Shown: positions 1 to 9,051 of the stretch, piece after piece
How the letters are laid out: each line of letters opens with the position of its first letter
How positions within the stretch are numbered: the stretch's first letter is position 1
Assembly: GCF_001548115.1 (NCBI RefSeq)
Contig: NZ_AP014821.1
Location: forward strand, 1,426,001 to 1,490,000
Length of the DNA: 64,000 nucleotides
Source: Geminocystis sp. NIES-3709
GTDB lineage: Bacteria; Cyanobacteriota; Cyanobacteriia; Cyanobacteriales; Cyanobacteriaceae
Direction: 5' to 3'
The notes under the pieces: generated by a model
Seen by the model: only the letters and a program-made list of their open reading frames with translations
The model's database searches: none
What the model was told of the DNA's origin: nothing
Program-made: the position numbers and the translations under genes

Positions 1-836
1 GGAGACTGAGAAATTATTAAGTTAGTAGCAGTTGCCTTTTTGTAAGCTCGTTCTGAACTTATATAAATTTTCTCAAAAAAATCTTGACTATGGTTCAACA
101 ACACATCTCTAATACCACCAATCCCCTCTTGTACTACTTTAATTTTCTTTTCTCCTGCTTGGGCTATAACTTTACTATTTCGTTTTAGTAAACGTTGACG
201 AGTACGGTAAATGATAATGTAAGCACCACCCAATACAACGGTAGTCCCCACAGCTATTTTTCCGTCAATAAGAAGTAAAGTTCCGATTAGGGCTGGCACA
301 AGTAAAGCATCATTTAAAAAAGCAACAAAGGGAATAAGAATCGCACTAGTCAAAGCAGTCGTATCTCCTGTTACGGTTTGCATTAACTCACTACTATTAT
401 GGTTAACGTGAAAACTGTAAGGTTGACGAAGAGTTTTATGATAAATTTCATTACTGACATCACCCCCAACTGCCGCCGCTAAACGAATGCGAAAATGTAG
501 GGTTATTAAACGTAAAATATTAGCGAATATCACTGCTATAACAAATCCGATCGCCAAAAATGTCACTAATTCTTTAGGGGTTTCTATTTTAAAAAAACTA
601 AAGACAAATTGTAATTGTTGATTTTTAAATAATCCTTGAGGGTTACTCATCGCACTCAGAAAGGGGAAAATTGCTCCTAAGCTGATCATTTCACTCAAAG
701 AAGATAACAGCATCAATACTAACAATAAGCAAAGTTGAACCCGACGACGATTACCTAGATAGTTCCACAAATCTTTAAGTTCTTTAAATAAAGAACTATT
801 TATATTTTTATTTTGATCTTGTTTCTTTATGGGCAT
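1..836 (-). CDS. ABC exporter, transmembrane part (partial, runs off left edge)
   Basis: The open frame begins at an ATG at 834-836 and stays open to base 1, so only the N-terminal 278 residues are seen. It starts with a charged stretch, then hydrophobic helices (for example LCLLLVLMLLSSLSEMISLG), a loop, and further helices around residues 95-115 and 165-200. The arrangement resembles the membrane domain of type I ABC exporters, with PglK/WlaB-like lipid-linked sugar flippases the closest in my judgement. The ATP-binding domain would lie beyond the window. The dehydratase and Wzc-like genes to the right fit a polysaccharide role. Substrate is not known; a generic ABC exporter is the alternative. 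Confidence 0.75.
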   Translation of the reverse strand, partial: MPIKKQDQNKNINSSLFKELKDLWNYLGNRRRVQLCLLLVLMLLSSLSEMISLGAIFPFLSAMSNPQGLFKNQQLQFVFSFFKIETPKELVTFLAIGFVIAVIFANILRLITLHFRIRLAAAVGGDVSNEIYHKTLRQPYSFHVNHNSSELMQTVTGDTTALTSAILIPFVAFLNDALLVPALIGTLLLIDGKIAVGTTVVLGGAYIIIYRTRQRLLKRNSKVIAQAGEKKIKVVQEGIGGIRDVLLNHSQDFFEKIYISSERAYKKATATNLIISQS

Positions 837-1354
837 AAGTGTCTGAAATACGAACTAACTTTTAACTTATTCTATAAGTGAAGTCACTTATAAGTGGATT
901 TAGTTGATAAGGATTGATAAAAATATAGATAGAATGAATTGTTATAGTTTATTTTAAGTAAGTTTTCTAAAAATTATGCTGATTTAAAAAAGATTTTAAA
1001 TTTAAGTCAAAAGGTTAAGAATGATTATTTTTACTATAATTTTTTTTTGATAAACTTAACAAAAGTTTACGAACAGTATAAGTTAGGGATTAAAATCTGT
1101 CAATAAAAAACTTGATTTCAATATTGCCCATAACCAAAAAACTACTTATAGTACTATAAATGCTAATTTTATCCTTAAAACACTATATATAGAGTATTTT
1201 TATCTGTTGTTAAGAAAATCGATTATAGTTTTTTAATACTAACTTTTCTAAGGTAAAAATCAAGGAAACTATCTCTGATACATTTCGTCTGTTATCGTCT
1301 ATAGTATAATTTACTCAATATAAACAATATATATTCGTAACCTAACATAATAAA
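837..1354. other. Intergenic region between divergent polysaccharide genes
   Basis: This is about 520 bases of very AT-rich DNA between the minus-strand ABC exporter and the plus-strand dehydratase, so it should hold both promoters. I see a perfect 20-base dyad at 873-892 and a 14-base palindrome TTATAGTACTATAA at 1146-1159. No ORF of convincing length and no RNA gene was recognised. Confidence 0.5.
873..892. promoter_or_regulatory. Perfect dyad, candidate operator
   Basis: TATAAGTGA-AG-TCACTTATA is a 9+9 inverted repeat with a 2-base centre, 37 bases upstream of the ABC exporter start. A loop of two bases is too small for an RNA hairpin, so binding of a dimeric regulator to DNA is the more natural reading. 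An extra half site (ATAAGTGG) follows directly. The regulator is unknown. Confidence 0.35.
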
Positions 1355-3250
1355 ATGCTTATTTGGAATCTATTATTTTTGTTTACACCTAAATATGGTG
1401 ATTTATCTCGGTATCAAAAACGAATAATTTTGTCTTGTCTTGATTTTTTAGTATCAACTTTCTCTATATTTTTAGCTTTTACTATCCTCTACAATATTGG
1501 GCACACTTTAGAACTATTTGCTCTTTTTCTTCCATTAATAACAGGGTATATAGTTTTTAAAGTTGTAATATTTCAACTATTTGGTTTATATCGTCCTGTT
1601 CTCAAATACACAGATTTGAGCTTCCTTTCAACAATTAGTAAATCAGTATTATTTACTTCTGTTATCGGGGTATTCTTAATTAATTTATTTGCCGATCGAT
1701 TTATTAGTGAATCAGTTATTATCATAGACGGACTAATATCGATTGTTGCGGTTACTGCATTACGTTTAACGATTCGATCTGTTATTAAATCTCTTACCAT
1801 TCTCGAGTCTGATTCTACAGAAAAACAAAAATTAGTTATTTATGGTGCAGGTTCAGCAGGCTATCAATTATCCCAAAGTTTAGAACAAAATCCAGAGTAT
1901 CGATTACTGGCTTTTGTTGACGATAATCCAGAAATGCAAGGAAGAGTTCTTCAAGATGTTCCTATTTATAGTCCCCATTATTTAGAATCATTGTATAAAG
2001 AAGAATCTTTTCAAACTATTATTTTTGCTATTCCTAATTTAACTATTCCTAGACGTAAAGAAATCGTCGAACACTTAAAAGCATTACCCGTTCAGTTTAA
2101 AACAATTCCCACTTTTGGGGAGTTATTATCTAATCAAGCGTCTCTTTCTCAAATCAGAAATATTAACATTACAGAATTATTAGGACGAGAAGAAATTACT
2201 CCCTATCAAAGTTTATTAAGGGTAAACATTACGGATAAAGCAGTATTAGTAACCGGAGCAGGAGGCTCGATCGGCTCAGAAATATGTCGTCAAATAGCTC
2301 AACTACAACCAAAATGTCTGGTATTGTTTGAATTAAATGAACTGGCTCTTTATACGATCGATATGGAGTTAAGAGAACAAAACTTAAATGTCCCTATTTA
2401 CCCATACTTAGGTAATATCACAGACAAAGGACATTTTGAAAGTATTTTGAAACTACATAGAATTGAAACGATATATCATGCGGCCGCTTATAAACACGTT
2501 CCCTTAGTAGAAATGAATCCTTCGATCGGCGTTTATAATAACGTTGCTGGAACTTTGATTACTGCTCGATCGGCTATTGATTGTGGAGTGAAAAATTTTG
2601 TTTTAATTTCTACTGATAAAGCCGTAAGACCAACAAACGTCATGGGTGCGAGTAAAAGAGTTGCAGAACTCTTAATTCAGGCTTTAGCCGCTCAAAATAA
2701 CATCGGAACAATATTTGCGATCGTTCGTTTTGGAAATGTATTAAACAGTAGTGGATCTGTTATTCCTCGTTTTCGTAAACAAATAAGTGAAGGAAAAGCG
2801 ATCACACTCACTCATAAAGATGTAACTCGTTATTTTATTTCTATTCCAGAAGCCGTTAGTTTAGTTATTCAAGCTGGTGCTATGGCAAAAGGAGGGGAAA
2901 TATTTTTACTAGATATGGGGAATCCTGTAAGAATTTATGATTTAGCTGTAAAAATGATAGAGTTAAACGGATTAATACCAGAAAAAGATATTCCCATTAA
3001 TATAGTAGGTTTAAGACCGGGAGAAAAACTTTATGAAGAATTACTAATAGATAAAAATAATAGTAATAATACTCAGCATCCACAAATATTTTACGGTAAT
3101 GAACCAATGTTGAGTTGGGAAATGTTAGAAACAAACTTAGAAAATTTATTATATGAAGCTAAAGAAAAAAACTCAGAGGAAGTAGTTAAACTATTAAAAA
3201 TTTTAGTGCCTGAATTTAATCATCCCTTAAAAGAAGTTCTTGTATCGTAA
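1355..3250 (+). CDS. Nucleoside-diphosphate-sugar 4,6-dehydratase, WbpM/PglF/CapD family
   Basis: This 631-residue membrane-anchored protein has four hydrophobic helices in the first ~140 residues. A Rossmann-like domain follows (GAGSAG near residue 163), then an extended short-chain dehydrogenase domain (GAGGSIGSE near 302). The catalytic segment reads STDK at 419-422 and M430-GAS-K434. Methionine therefore stands where most SDR enzymes have tyrosine, the known S/M/K pattern of long WbpM-type enzymes. The family converts UDP-GlcNAc, or a related sugar nucleotide, to a 4-keto-6-deoxy intermediate for surface glycans. It lies between an ABC exporter and a Wzc-like kinase, which fits capsule or exopolysaccharide synthesis. 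The exact sugar is inferred. Confidence 0.88.
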   Translation: MLIWNLLFLFTPKYGDLSRYQKRIILSCLDFLVSTFSIFLAFTILYNIGHTLELFALFLPLITGYIVFKVVIFQLFGLYRPVLKYTDLSFLSTISKSVLFTSVIGVFLINLFADRFISESVIIIDGLISIVAVTALRLTIRSVIKSLTILESDSTEKQKLVIYGAGSAGYQLSQSLEQNPEYRLLAFVDDNPEMQGRVLQDVPIYSPHYLESLYKEESFQTIIFAIPNLTIPRRKEIVEHLKALPVQFKTIPTFGELLSNQASLSQIRNINITELLGREEITPYQSLLRVNITDKAVLVTGAGGSIGSEICRQIAQLQPKCLVLFELNELALYTIDMELREQNLNVPIYPYLGNITDKGHFESILKLHRIETIYHAAAYKHVPLVEMNPSIGVYNNVAGTLITARSAIDCGVKNFVLISTDKAVRPTNVMGASKRVAELLIQALAAQNNIGTIFAIVRFGNVLNSSGSVIPRFRKQISEGKAITLTHKDVTRYFISIPEAVSLVIQAGAMAKGGEIFLLDMGNPVRIYDLAVKMIELNGLIPEKDIPINIVGLRPGEKLYEELLIDKNNSNNTQHPQIFYGNEPMLSWEMLETNLENLLYEAKEKNSEEVVKLLKILVPEFNHPLKEVLVS

Positions 3251-3538
3251 TAATTACAGTTATTAAAATATTTGTCAAACTCAAATCTTTTAATCTTATT
3301 AAAAAAAATTAATAAAATCAATTAAAATACTGTTAAACTTAATTATTATTAATATTACCTCTTTTTTTATTCTCTAGGATAATCAATGAATTCAAATAAA
3401 GTGTAAAATCTGAATAAAATATTCGATAAACACGATCGAATAAAGATGAATTATCTCTTGTTAGTATATAATTTGCTTACGATTATCTTGATCCCACCCG
3501 TTAAATAAAATACCCCTTAAGATACTAAATTTTTAAAT

Positions 3539-5800
3539 ATGTACTTAAACAACCCCAAAAACAATATAGATAGCATATCACCTCAAACTCAAGAACTTGG
3601 TAAGTTGATTAATCTAAATTCCGGTATGAGTGAGGACACAGAAGAATTTAATCTTCGTGAATTACTTAATATTTTCAGAAGAAGGGGCTTAATAATATTT
3701 GGTACCGCCATAACACTAGGAACAATTTTATCAACATGGATTTTACTGAAACCACCCATATATCAAGGAACATTTAAACTCTTAGTCGAACCTTTAAGCA
3801 GCGACGGAAATAAATTAGATCTATTAAATGATCTTTCTCAACAAAAGTGGAATACGGGCGAATTAGATTATGATAGCCAAATTGATGTATTGAAAAGTCC
3901 TTCCGTAATGGATCCTATTTTTCAAGATATTAAATCTCGCTATCCAGATCTAACAAAAGGGGATTTAATACAAAACCTAACTCTTCAAAGAGCTGTTAAA
4001 ACTAAAATTCTTCAAGTAGGTTATAAAGACGAATCCGAAGAAAAAATATTATTTATTTTAAATAATCTTATGACGGGTTACTTAGATTATCAAGCAAAAG
4101 AATATATAAGTAATCTTAGTCAGGCACAAGAATTTACTGAAGAACAAATTAATCGAGTTATTCAAGAAGTTGCACTTTTAGAATCACAATTAGAGAGTTT
4201 TCAAAAAGAAAAGAACTTAATCGATCCAGCAACTCAAAATAATGTCTTAGCACAACAGAGTGAATTTCTGAATAAAGAAATAGAAGACACGGAAATTCAA
4301 CTTGATGGAATGACTCAACTCGCAAAGAATCTCCAAAGTCAATTAGATTTGACTCCCGAAGAAGGGGTAATTGTAACTCGTTTAAATCAGGAACAAAATT
4401 ACTCTAAACTCATTTCCCAAATTAAAGATATTGAAAGTCAAATAGCATTAGAAAGCATCCGACTAGGGGAACAGCATCCTACACTAAGATCACTAAATGC
4501 AAAAAAACAAGAATTAGTGTCTTTACTCTATAACGAAACTCGTAAGATTCTCGGTCCAAAAGCAGAAAATTTGTCCTTAGATTTTTTGACTTCTATTTCT
4601 AATAATCTAGCAATCACTCAGAAATTTTTTGATACAAATAGTGAAATTGCCGTACTAAAAGCTAAACGAGATAGTCTTAATGACGCAAACCAAAAATTTA
4701 ATAAAGAGATCAATGTTTTATCGACGACAAATAAAGAATATTATCAAATTCAACGAGAATTAAAAACAGCTAATGACAGTTTAAATCGTCTTTTAGCACT
4801 TAACGAAAATTTACAAATAGAAGTGGCAAAACAGGCGTCTCCATGGAAATTACTTACTCCTATTAATGATAGTCTTATTAAAGATATATCTGGTACTGCA
4901 AGAAAAATAGGCTTGATCGCTTTTGGAAGTTTATGTGTAGGTGGACTAATTGGTCTATTAGTTGATAAATTAGACTCAGCATTTCATTCTGTTGAAGAAT
5001 TACAAAATACTCTTGATTTACCATGTCTAGGAATTATTCCTTACAATAGCAAGTTGGAATTAATGAGTAAAAGACAAACAGGAAAATTAAAGAAAGGTAC
5101 TTTTAAATTTGCACAAAAATCTTCAGAAGAAAAAAATGACCAGGATGAGATTATTAATCTTGATTCTTATATTTCCCTTTATACAAATATTAATCTTTTA
5201 AGTTCGGATACCTCCATTCGTTCTATTGTTATTGGTGCCGCAGAAGCTAGTGAAGGAAAATCAACCACGAGTATTTATTTAGCAAGAGCAGCCGCAATGC
5301 TAGGCAAAAGAGTTTTGGTTGTGGATGTAGATATGCGTAAGCCAAAGGTACACCAATACTTAGGGCTTAAAAACACAACAGGACTTAGTAATTTAATTGC
5401 AGATGATGTTCCAATCAATGACGCAATTCAAGAGTCGAAGATCGAAAATTTATCTATTATTAGTGCTGGTTCTAAACCACCTAATCCCACAAGAATTATC
5501 TCTTCTCAAAAAATGCAAACTTTGATGAAAACATTAAGACAAAACTTTGATTTTGTTATCTACGATACTCCTCCTTTAATGGGTTTTTCTGATGCTAAGA
5601 TTCTTATTCCCTTTACAGAAGGCCTTGTTTTTATCGTCGGTTTAGGTAAAACCCATCGACCTAATGTTAAAAGAGTAATTAATGATCTACAAATGTCGAA
5701 AATGTCCGTTTTAGGAATGGTAGCTAATGGAGTTAAAAATTATATGGGTGGTTACTATGGATATGGTTACTACGACTATAACCAATATTATAAAGAATAA
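3539..5800 (+). CDS. Polysaccharide co-polymerase / bacterial tyrosine autokinase (Wzc-like), copy 1
   Basis: The protein has 753 residues. A Wzz-type domain has transmembrane helices near residues 55-75 and 460-480 that flank a long periplasmic coiled coil. The cytoplasmic BY-kinase domain shows Walker A ASEGKST (K574) and Walker A' VVDVDMRKP (about 594-602), then a Walker B-like VIYDTPPLMGFSDA. The C-terminus is a tyrosine cluster (GGYYGYGYYDYNQYY), the usual autophosphorylation tail. The family controls polymerisation and export of capsule or exopolysaccharide through the envelope. It follows the dehydratase in the same orientation after 288 bases. A second, diverged copy is at 36386. Confidence 0.9.
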   Translation: MYLNNPKNNIDSISPQTQELGKLINLNSGMSEDTEEFNLRELLNIFRRRGLIIFGTAITLGTILSTWILLKPPIYQGTFKLLVEPLSSDGNKLDLLNDLSQQKWNTGELDYDSQIDVLKSPSVMDPIFQDIKSRYPDLTKGDLIQNLTLQRAVKTKILQVGYKDESEEKILFILNNLMTGYLDYQAKEYISNLSQAQEFTEEQINRVIQEVALLESQLESFQKEKNLIDPATQNNVLAQQSEFLNKEIEDTEIQLDGMTQLAKNLQSQLDLTPEEGVIVTRLNQEQNYSKLISQIKDIESQIALESIRLGEQHPTLRSLNAKKQELVSLLYNETRKILGPKAENLSLDFLTSISNNLAITQKFFDTNSEIAVLKAKRDSLNDANQKFNKEINVLSTTNKEYYQIQRELKTANDSLNRLLALNENLQIEVAKQASPWKLLTPINDSLIKDISGTARKIGLIAFGSLCVGGLIGLLVDKLDSAFHSVEELQNTLDLPCLGIIPYNSKLELMSKRQTGKLKKGTFKFAQKSSEEKNDQDEIINLDSYISLYTNINLLSSDTSIRSIVIGAAEASEGKSTTSIYLARAAAMLGKRVLVVDVDMRKPKVHQYLGLKNTTGLSNLIADDVPINDAIQESKIENLSIISAGSKPPNPTRIISSQKMQTLMKTLRQNFDFVIYDTPPLMGFSDAKILIPFTEGLVFIVGLGKTHRPNVKRVINDLQMSKMSVLGMVANGVKNYMGGYYGYGYYDYNQYYKE

Positions 5801-5871
5801 CTTTTCTTGATACTTATCACCCGATCTTTACCTGAGTGAACTATAAGAATAGGTGTTGACTGACTCTTGCT

Positions 5872-5960
5872 GACAGGCAGAGGCGGAAAAATTTATTATT
5901 TGTGAAAAAAAACAAAGTCGTATTAAAAGTGTACAAATATTCGCAATTTTTCCACCTGTC
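5872..5960. repeat. Long imperfect inverted repeat between convergent genes
   Basis: GACAGG (5872-5877) and GGAAAAATT (5885-5893) pair with AATTTTTCC (5945-5953) and CCTGTC (5955-5960), leaving a bulge on the left arm and a loop of about 50 bases. It lies 70 bases past the Wzc-like stop, in the roughly 300-base gap before the end of apcC. It may be an mRNA 3' structure or the remains of a small mobile element. The rest of this gap shows no gene. Confidence 0.4.
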
Positions 5961-6034
5961 TAATTATCCAGTTGTCTTGTGTTCATCAGCTTAGTGAAAG
6001 AATTTTCTTATTTCATATAATTCAAAATTTGTGC

Positions 6035-6070
6035 AAAAAAATAAGAGCAGAATTTTTAATTCTCACCCTC
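6035..6070 (-). terminator. Rho-independent terminator of apcABC
   Basis: On the minus strand, just past the apcC stop, AGAATT-AAA-AATTCT forms a hairpin extended by GAG/CTC across an internal loop. A run of seven T (6041-6035) follows. Position and form fit the end of the apcABC transcript. Confidence 0.6.
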
Positions 6071-6103
6071 ATTTTTAGAATATTATCTTAGCGTAATATT
6101 TAC

Positions 6104-6307
6104 TTATAATAAACCAGCATTAGTACCGGGACGACCAGTCACCAATTTAACTTTTACAATAGAGCCACCCATTTTTTGGATTCTTTGTTGTTCTTTAAAC
6201 CAGTTATCATAAGGAACTAATTTCGTAAAGTAGGTATTTTGTAACTCTCTCTGAGTTCTAATTCTGGTCTGACTAGGCACACAAGCGGTGACTTGAAACA
6301 TTCTCAT
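6104..6307 (-). CDS. apcC: Phycobilisome core linker, allophycocyanin-associated (Lc 7.8)
   Basis: The 67-residue protein starts MRMFQVTACVPSQTRIRTQR and is recognisable over its whole length as ApcC, the small linker that caps allophycocyanin trimers in the phycobilisome core. Its length is the family norm. AAGGAGAT stands about 8 bases before the ATG, a good ribosome binding site. It is the last gene of apcA-apcB-apcC, 301 bases after apcB; a hairpin in that gap may set its expression below that of the structural subunits. The terminator follows directly. Confidence 0.97.
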   Translation of the reverse strand: MRMFQVTACVPSQTRIRTQRELQNTYFTKLVPYDNWFKEQQRIQKMGGSIVKVKLVTGRPGTNAGLL

Positions 6308-6608
6308 GGGGATTTATCTCCTTGATGATTAAATCTCGTTTTAAACTTTTTTGTAAAAATTAGTTTTTATCGATCGAGCAACAATATTTCAAGATCGAAA
6401 CTATTAATTTCTGTTGTAATCTAATTACTTAGAATGTAAATAAATGGGAAAGTTTATGTTAAAAAAATTTTTATAACAACGGTTAGGAGTCGAGAGTCAA
6501 TACTAAATCAATTAATCTACTTATAGTCTAATTAAACTAGCACTTACTCCGGACTTTCCTAACCTATAGTTAAGTTTTAAGCGTTAATTACTCAATTAAA
6601 GTAACAAA
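6308..6608 (-). other. apcB-apcC intergenic region
   Basis: The spacer of 301 bases holds no ORF. Its main element is the stem-loop and T-run at 6461-6564, described separately. Closer to apcC there is an AT-rich stretch with a CGATCG site at 6370 that could carry a weak internal promoter, which I cannot confirm by eye. Confidence 0.5.
6461..6564 (-). terminator. Partial terminator/attenuator between apcB and apcC
   Basis: Read on the minus strand, GGTTAGGAAAGTC (6564-6552) can pair with GACTCCTAACC (6491-6481), with two bulged A. GTTGTTATAAAAA and a run of seven T (6467-6461) follow. The loop is long (about 60 bases). The position explains how apcAB message could accumulate above apcABC message, as is known for apc and cpc operons in other cyanobacteria. 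Function here is inferred. Confidence 0.5.
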
Positions 6609-7094
6609 TTAGCTTAAACCAGAGCAGATGTAATCTAAGTAAACACCCATTTCTTTACCAGCATCAGCACCTACTAAACTAGCGGTAACTTCTTTCATCG
6701 CTTGGATTGCTTGAATGGTGGAACTTACGGGTACACCTAAAGAATTGTAGGTTTCTTTTAAACCGTTGAGTACACGCTCATCGAGAATAGAAGCATCACC
6801 GGCTAACATAGCATAGGTAGCATAACGGAGATAGTAGTCTAAGTCACGAATACAAGCGGCATAACGACGAGTGGTGTACATATTACCACCGGGACGAGTT
6901 ACGTCGGAATATAATAAGGATTTAGCTACAGCTTCTTTAACGATAGTAGCAGCGTTAGCGCTAATTACACTGGCGGCACGAACACGAAGAGCTCCAGTTT
7001 GGAAGTAGCCTTTTAATTTACCTAAAGCATTAGCATCAAGGTATTTACCTTGTACATCGGAGGAGTTGATTACAGCAGTAATTGCGTCTTGCAT
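6609..7094 (-). CDS. apcB: Allophycocyanin beta subunit
   Basis: This 161-residue phycobiliprotein of the phycobilisome core carries phycocyanobilin on Cys81 (in [12 protein letters not shown]). Asn71 in [10 protein letters not shown] matches the position that is N-methylated in beta-type phycobiliproteins. Length and ends match the family. It lies 97 bases after apcA on the same strand, with GGAAA before the ATG as a ribosome binding site. With ApcA it forms the (alpha-beta)3 trimers that pass energy to the terminal emitters and photosystem II. Confidence 0.98.
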   Translation of the reverse strand: MQDAITAVINSSDVQGKYLDANALGKLKGYFQTGALRVRAASVISANAATIVKEAVAKSLLYSDVTRPGGNMYTTRRYAACIRDLDYYLRYATYAMLAGDASILDERVLNGLKETYNSLGVPVSSTIQAIQAMKEVTASLVGADAGKEMGVYLDYICSGLS

Positions 7095-7163
7095 TGTTGT
7101 TTTCCTTTCTACTTAATAAAGTTTTGCTTATTTTTTTTGCAGGACTAAAATTATTTAGCACCA

Positions 7164-7196
7164 AATAGGGTTTAGGGATTTTTGCTAAAACCTATT
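7164..7196 (-). promoter_or_regulatory. Stem-loop at the apcA stop codon
   Basis: On the minus strand, AATAGGTTTTAG (7196-7185) pairs with CTAAACCCTATT (7175-7164) over 12 positions with one mismatch and a 9-base loop. The TAG stop of apcA sits inside the first arm. There is no T-run right after it, so protection of the apcA 3' end or partial attenuation is likelier than full termination. Confidence 0.45.
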
Positions 7197-7677
7197 GCAT
7201 AGCTCCGATAACATAATCGAAGTAAGAAGCGGCTTCACCAGCGTCATCAGAAGACATCATGCCAGTTGCAACTTCTTTCATTTCCCGTACACTTTGAGAA
7301 ACTGCACCTACGTCAGTACCTAAAGATTTGTACATTTCTTTTACGCCTACTAAACCGATTTCCTCGATGGGAGTAACGTCACCAGCTACTACTCCATAAG
7401 TGATGAGACGTAGATAGTAGTCCATGTCACGTAAACAGGTAGCGGTCATTTCTTCACCATAAGCATTTCCACCAGGGGAAACAACATCAGGGCGTTTTTG
7501 GAACAAACGATCGCCTGCTTCTTTAACAATACGTTCACGAGCGCCAGTTAAAGTTTCAGCAATGCGTAAACGAGCTTCACCGGAAGTAACGAATGCTTTG
7601 ATTCTGTCTAACTCACCGGGGCTTAAATAACGTGCTTCTGCGTCAGCATTCACGATAGATTTCGTGACGATACTCAT
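7192..7677 (-). CDS. apcA: Allophycocyanin alpha subunit
   Basis: This 161-residue alpha subunit of allophycocyanin has its chromophore cysteine at residue 81 ([12 protein letters not shown]). The whole sequence reads as ApcA. GGAGGA lies 8 bases before the ATG. It is the first gene of apcABC, and its upstream region is shared with divergent moaA. apcE is not adjacent, a common arrangement in cyanobacteria. Confidence 0.98.
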   Translation of the reverse strand: MSIVTKSIVNADAEARYLSPGELDRIKAFVTSGEARLRIAETLTGARERIVKEAGDRLFQKRPDVVSPGGNAYGEEMTATCLRDMDYYLRLITYGVVAGDVTPIEEIGLVGVKEMYKSLGTDVGAVSQSVREMKEVATGMMSSDDAGEAASYFDYVIGAMQ

Positions 7678-8054
7678 TGATGGATTCCTCCAAACAAAAT
7701 ATTAAATAGTATTTATTAATTAAACCAGAATATTAATTAAACTGGCATTGAAATTTTGAAATCCCTATCGTACTGATAGTTTTTTCTTTAGTAAGTATAA
7801 CCGAAAAAGGTAATATTTACTTATTTTTGGAAGATGTTTAATTTGTCTTCGTGGATCATTGTGCAGTATTAAGTCCACTTTTGCTTAATTTTCTTAACAC
7901 TTTTTAACAATTAACTTGTAAGGCTCATAGATTAAGGAAATTAACAATCTCGATCGATATAAAAATATTTAACTTTACAAATCAAGTTAAGCAATCGAGA
8001 CAAAAGTTATAATTTAGAGTGTTAATTTTTGTTTATAATTCATACTGTTTTTAA
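7678..8054. promoter_or_regulatory. apcA / moaA divergent promoter region
   Basis: The region of 377 bases contains no gene. In the apcA leader, the 11-mer ATTAATTAAAC occurs twice, at 7715-7725 and 7732-7742, 17 bases apart. CCAG (7725-7728) and CTGG (7742-7745) flank the second copy and could form a short stem. AT-rich candidate -10 boxes are many, so no start site is assigned. moaA has no clear Shine-Dalgarno sequence here. Confidence 0.4.
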
Positions 8055-9038
8055 GTGAATAAAGTAGATTATTTGCGTATTAGTTTGATAGATAAATGTA
8101 ATTTTCGGTGTCAGTACTGTATGCCAAATGATTCGGAATTAGATTATATTTTATCTGAAGAATTATTAACAAAATCAGAGTTATTAATTTTATTGCAAGA
8201 AGTTTTTATTCCTCTAGGTTTTACTAAATTTCGATTAACGGGAGGTGAACCTTTATTAAGAGCAGATTTAATAGAAATAGTTCATGAAATAAGTAATTTA
8301 TCAGAAACAAAAGATTTATCTCTCACAACCAATGGTTATTTATTAGAGGAAAAAGCAGAGGGATTATTTTTAGCTGGTTTAAAACGTATTAATATTAGTT
8401 TAGATTCTCTTAATTCTGACACTTTTGATCGAATTATTGGCAATAATAGTAAGAGTCGTTGGCAAAAAACTTGGTCTGGAATTTTAAAGGCTTATGAAGT
8501 AGGATTTAATCCATTAAAGCTCAATGTAGTAATTATTCCGAATGTTAATGATCATGAGATTTTAGATTTAGCGGCATTAACAATTGATAAGAATTGGCAC
8601 GTTAGATTTATCGAATTTATGCCGATCGGAAATAGTAAATTATTTGCGGAAAAAGCATGGATTCCTTCTGTTGATATTAGAGAAAAAATAAAAAATAAAT
8701 GGGGTTTACAAGAAAGTTTTATTAGTGGAAATGGCCCTGCTGATGTGTTTAAAATTCCTCATGGCAAAGGTACTTTAGGATTTATTTCTCAGATGTCAGA
8801 ATGTTTTTGCGATCGATGTAATAGAATTCGTTTATCGGCGGATGGCTGGTTAAGACCTTGTTTATTGAATGAAACAGGACAAATTGATCTAAAAAAAGCA
8901 TTAAGAGAAGGTATTAAAACTGAAAAAATCAGAGAAAAAGTTGCCCAATTATTGCTAATTAAACCTGATATTAATTTTAAAGAAAGAGAATCTGGTACTA
9001 ATATTTATCAACGTACCATGTCTCAAATCGGTGGATAA
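8055..9038 (+). CDS. moaA: GTP 3',8-cyclase MoaA (molybdenum cofactor biosynthesis)
   Basis: This 327-residue radical SAM enzyme performs the first step of molybdopterin synthesis. The N-terminal cluster motif is C15-x3-C19-x2-C22. The C-terminal second [4Fe-4S] site is C252-x2-C255-x13-C269, and the chain ends in the Gly-Gly needed for activity. Translation must start at GTG 8055: an in-frame TAA lies directly before it, and the protein begins [17 protein letters not shown] as relatives do. No other moa gene is in the window. It is divergent from apcA and converges on the next gene with 13 bases between stops. Confidence 0.96.
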   Translation: MNKVDYLRISLIDKCNFRCQYCMPNDSELDYILSEELLTKSELLILLQEVFIPLGFTKFRLTGGEPLLRADLIEIVHEISNLSETKDLSLTTNGYLLEEKAEGLFLAGLKRINISLDSLNSDTFDRIIGNNSKSRWQKTWSGILKAYEVGFNPLKLNVVIIPNVNDHEILDLAALTIDKNWHVRFIEFMPIGNSKLFAEKAWIPSVDIREKIKNKWGLQESFISGNGPADVFKIPHGKGTLGFISQMSECFCDRCNRIRLSADGWLRPCLLNETGQIDLKKALREGIKTEKIREKVAQLLLIKPDINFKERESGTNIYQRTMSQIGG

Positions 9039-9051
9039 TTTCACTTAAACC

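Noticed and set aside
3447-3509. 20-codon hydrophobic frame (MNYLLLVYNLL...) before the Wzc-like gene
   Set aside because: No ribosome binding site and common in AT-rich DNA. No known small protein recognised.
6545-6565. AGGAAAGTCCGG on the minus strand, like the conserved start of bacterial RNase P RNA
   Set aside because: Only about 12 bases match. The apcB-apcC gap is too short for the ~400-base RNA, and no matching 3' conserved region follows.
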